A DNA stretch of 64,000 bases from Dyadobacter flavalbus (GTDB lineage Bacteria > Bacteroidota > Bacteroidia > Cytophagales > Spirosomataceae): assembly GCF_006149045.1 (NCBI RefSeq), contig NZ_VBSN01000049.1:658495-722494 (forward strand), written 5' to 3'. Shown here in pieces: positions 62,190-64,000 of the stretch. The notes below the pieces were generated by a model. It did not search any database, was not told the origin of the DNA, and worked only from the letters and a program-made list of their open reading frames with translations. Position numbers and translations under genes: made by a program. The first letter of the stretch is position 1; each line of letters opens with the position of its first letter.

Positions 62190-62205
62190 CGTATATTTTT
62201 ATACG
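62190..62205. repeat. Short inverted repeat upstream of porX
   Basis: CGTATA-TTTT-TATACG, 6-bp arms, about 65 bp before the porX ATG in the 158-bp kdsB-porX gap. It may be an operator or chance; no exact TAnnTTTG is present there. Confidence 0.3.
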
Positions 62206-62268
62206 ACTGCTTTTGATTGTCGCGTTACCCTTGTAGAGATTTCCACTAATAAAACGAAAACAACGCTT

Positions 62269-63834
62269 ATGCAATACAACATTCTTTGGGCCGATGACGA
62301 AATAGATCTTCTAAAACCGCACATTATGTTTTTGACCAACAAAGGATATGGCGTGACACCCGTCAACAGCGGTGCCGATGCTTTGGACCGGATCGAAAAC
62401 GACCGATTTGACATTGTTTTTCTGGATGAAATGATGCCCGGCATGACCGGACTTGAAACGCTGGCCCAGATCAAACAGCAGCAGCCCAATTTACCTGTTG
62501 TAATGATAACGAAAAGTGAAGAGGAACACATTATGGAAGATGCGATTGGTTCCAAGATTGATGATTACCTTATCAAACCTCTGAATCCCAATCAGATATT
62601 GCTTTCTGTCAAAAAAATTCTTGAAAATAAAAGGCTTGTCACGGAAAAAACAACGCTTACCTATCAACAGCAATTCCGGAACCTTGCCATGCAATATCAG
62701 GATCGGATCGGTCATGAAGAATGGGCAGATATATATAAAAAACTGATTTACTGGGAACTGGAACTGGAAAGCTCCGAAGATCAGGGAATGGCGGAAGTTT
62801 TCAGCATGCAGAAAAGTGAAGCCAATGCTAACTTCTGTAAATTCATCGAGGAAGAATACGAAGACTGGCTGAACGATCCGAAGTCGGACAAGCCGATCCT
62901 TTCGCATCAGCTTATGAAACAGAAGGTTTTCCCGCACCTGAAAGGATCGGACGAACCGCTGTTTTTCCTTTTAATTGACAACTTCCGATATGATCAGTGG
63001 AAAATGATCCAGCCAATTCTGCAGGATTACTTTAATATTGAAGAAGAATCGTCTTATTATTCCATTCTGCCGACTACAACAGGTTATGCAAGAAATGCAA
63101 TTTTCTCCGGACTGATGCCGAGCGAAATGGAACGCAAGCATCCGCAATGGTGGGTAAGTGACGAAAATACGCCGGAAGGTGAAGAAGGGTTGAACAACCA
63201 TGAATACGAATTTCTCCAGAAACAACTGGAAATGAATCATTTCAATATCAAGTCTTCTTACAATAAAATATTAAATACCAATCAGGGCAAATCGCTGATT
63301 GATAACTTCAACAACCTTCTCAACAATCAGCTGAATGTTGTTGTTTACAACTTTGTAGATATGCTTTCGCACGCACGCACCGATGTTCAGATGATTAAAG
63401 AACTGGCGCCGGACGAAGCTGCTTACCGTTCCATTACAAGATCGTGGTTTCAGCATTCGCCGTTACTCGACTTCATTAGAAAAGTTGCCGAAAAGAAATG
63501 CCGACTGATCCTGACAACGGACCACGGCATGATCCGCGTGCAGAAGCCTGTTAAAATCATCGGTTATCGTGAAACCAATACAAACCTGCGTTACAAGCAT
63601 GGGAAAAACCTTGGATTTGACGATAATCATTTGATGGTGTGCCGCAAGCCTGAGCGCATTTTCCTGCCGAAACCGCATGTTTCGACTTCATATGTATTTA
63701 CAAAAGAGGATTATTTCTTTGCGTACCCAAACAATTACAATCAGTACGTTAACCTTTACCGCGACACGTTCCAGCACGGCGGCGTTTCACTCGAGGAAAT
63801 GATCATTCCGATTATTGATATGAAAGCGAAATAA
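62269..63834 (+). CDS. porX: Type IX secretion response regulator PorX with PglZ domain
   Basis: 521-residue response regulator of the PorX/PorY system that controls the type IX secretion system. The receiver domain (1-~120) has WADDEIDLL, phospho-accepting Asp53 in FLDEMMPGM, and the Thr/Lys positions in MITKSEEEH and DYLIKPL. The C-terminal ~290 residues form a PglZ alkaline-phosphatase-like domain with LIDNFRYDQW, LPTTTGYARNAIFSGL, TTDHGMI and HGGVSLEEMI. This is the classic PorX architecture. An IS begins 39 bp after its stop. No secretion structural genes are in the window. Confidence 0.95.
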   Translation: MQYNILWADDEIDLLKPHIMFLTNKGYGVTPVNSGADALDRIENDRFDIVFLDEMMPGMTGLETLAQIKQQQPNLPVVMITKSEEEHIMEDAIGSKIDDYLIKPLNPNQILLSVKKILENKRLVTEKTTLTYQQQFRNLAMQYQDRIGHEEWADIYKKLIYWELELESSEDQGMAEVFSMQKSEANANFCKFIEEEYEDWLNDPKSDKPILSHQLMKQKVFPHLKGSDEPLFFLLIDNFRYDQWKMIQPILQDYFNIEEESSYYSILPTTTGYARNAIFSGLMPSEMERKHPQWWVSDENTPEGEEGLNNHEYEFLQKQLEMNHFNIKSSYNKILNTNQGKSLIDNFNNLLNNQLNVVVYNFVDMLSHARTDVQMIKELAPDEAAYRSITRSWFQHSPLLDFIRKVAEKKCRLILTTDHGMIRVQKPVKIIGYRETNTNLRYKHGKNLGFDDNHLMVCRKPERIFLPKPHVSTSYVFTKEDYFFAYPNNYNQYVNLYRDTFQHGGVSLEEMIIPIIDMKAK

Positions 63835-63878
63835 CTTCTAAATTCACTCATATAAAAGAAGAAGCACGGAATGTGCAC

Positions 63879-63916
63879 TGCCCCCAAAAAGTTAGACACT
63901 TCTTGGGGGCATTTTT
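63879..63916 (+). terminator. Hairpin at the IS end
   Basis: 9-bp stem TGCCCCCAA/TTGGGGGCA with a 15-base loop, followed by TTTTTT. Read rightward it has terminator form and would shield the transposase gene from porX transcription. Confidence 0.55.
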
Positions 63917-63917
63917 T

Positions 63918-64000
63918 ATGGGTAAAAACAGAAAATTCAGTGTAGAGTTCAGACTAACGATTGTAAATGCTTATCTGAACGGAGATAGTATTAAAGGATT
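63918..64000 (+). CDS. IS3-family transposase OrfA, 3'-truncated by window edge
   Basis: Opens MGKNRKFSVEFRLTIVNAYL, then NGDSIKG. This is the N-terminal helix-turn-helix of IS3/IS150-type OrfA transposases (RKFS-EF-R-x-V pattern). Only 27 residues lie in the window. The partner orfB should follow in the next frame outside. Confidence 0.72.
   Translation, partial: MGKNRKFSVEFRLTIVNAYLNGDSIKG

Larger units (their letters stand above)
63874..64000 (+). mobile_element. Left end of an IS3-family insertion sequence, cut by window edge
   Basis: TGCACTGCCCCC followed by AAAAAGTTAGACAC is the terminal repeat form of IS3-family (IS150-like) elements, here opening at about 63874. It is followed by a 9-bp hairpin TGCCCCCAA/TTGGGGGCA (63879-63911) and an orfA start. 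The right end and target duplication are outside the window. Confidence 0.75.

Noticed and set aside
1..64000. tRNA, rRNA, CRISPR array or prophage
   Set aside because: No cloverleaf with CCA, no rRNA-like stretch, no regularly spaced repeats, and no phage structural genes were seen by eye; small RNAs cannot be excluded.

Overview
The window is chromosomal DNA from a member of the Bacteroidota, most probably Cytophagales (Spirosomaceae/Dyadobacter-like). I infer this from PorX (the type IX secretion regulator with a PglZ domain), two large TonB-dependent receptors with N-terminal carboxypeptidase-regulatory-like domains (one Oar-like), a CcmE of the CxxxY type, many start sites without a Shine-Dalgarno sequence, and recurrent Bacteroidota-type -7 boxes (TAnnTTTG). 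The genus is a guess from general resemblance. No tRNA, rRNA, CRISPR array or prophage was seen. An IS3-type insertion sequence begins at the right edge.

Layout. 1-9240 is one co-directional surface-glycan block: two GT2 glycosyltransferases, a transketolase C-terminal subunit, a GT-C-like membrane protein, an acyltransferase-3, a large membrane-anchored protein of unknown function with a propeller-like C-terminus, and an AlgX-like SGNH protein. 9237-16973 is mixed housekeeping and secreted enzymes: CPA1 antiporter, lipase, M14 peptidase, beta-barrel, RhlE, rhodanese and DapF. 17121-26620 holds rplS, the NAD(P)HX repair enzyme, feoAB, and a compact ccmBCDEF run for cytochrome c maturation. 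26711-39150 holds the two TonB receptors, a DUF3817 protein, a DUF5916-like barrel, a leucine-rich-repeat protein, a polyprenyl synthase and a patatin. 39614-49766 is mostly core genes: alpha/beta hydrolase, two lipoproteins, an RsmI-like methylase, an MBL hydrolase, PssA, FabH, a CoA-binding protein, a NUMOD4/HNH-derived protein, a HesB-like protein lacking two ligand cysteines, and MutS2.

49841-58340 is the most interesting metabolic region. An MFS transporter is divergent from two Gfo/Idh/MocA oxidoreductases, a xylose-isomerase-like TIM barrel, and an 1135-residue exported fusion (ThuA, PQQ-sugar-dehydrogenase-like propeller, PKD, cytochrome c, CBM6-like). I infer an oxidative sugar or glycoside pathway with periplasmic oxidation, import, and cytoplasmic keto-sugar processing. 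The ccm genes in the same window would supply heme to the cytochrome domain. 58510-63834 carries a TIGR02757-type protein with no ordinary start codon, a small membrane protein, a LysM-DPBB protein, a DUF4905-like protein, KdsB and PorX. The IS starts 39 bp after porX.

Genes are tightly packed, and convergent genes often abut or overlap at their stop codons. Several strong bidirectional hairpin terminators separate the blocks.
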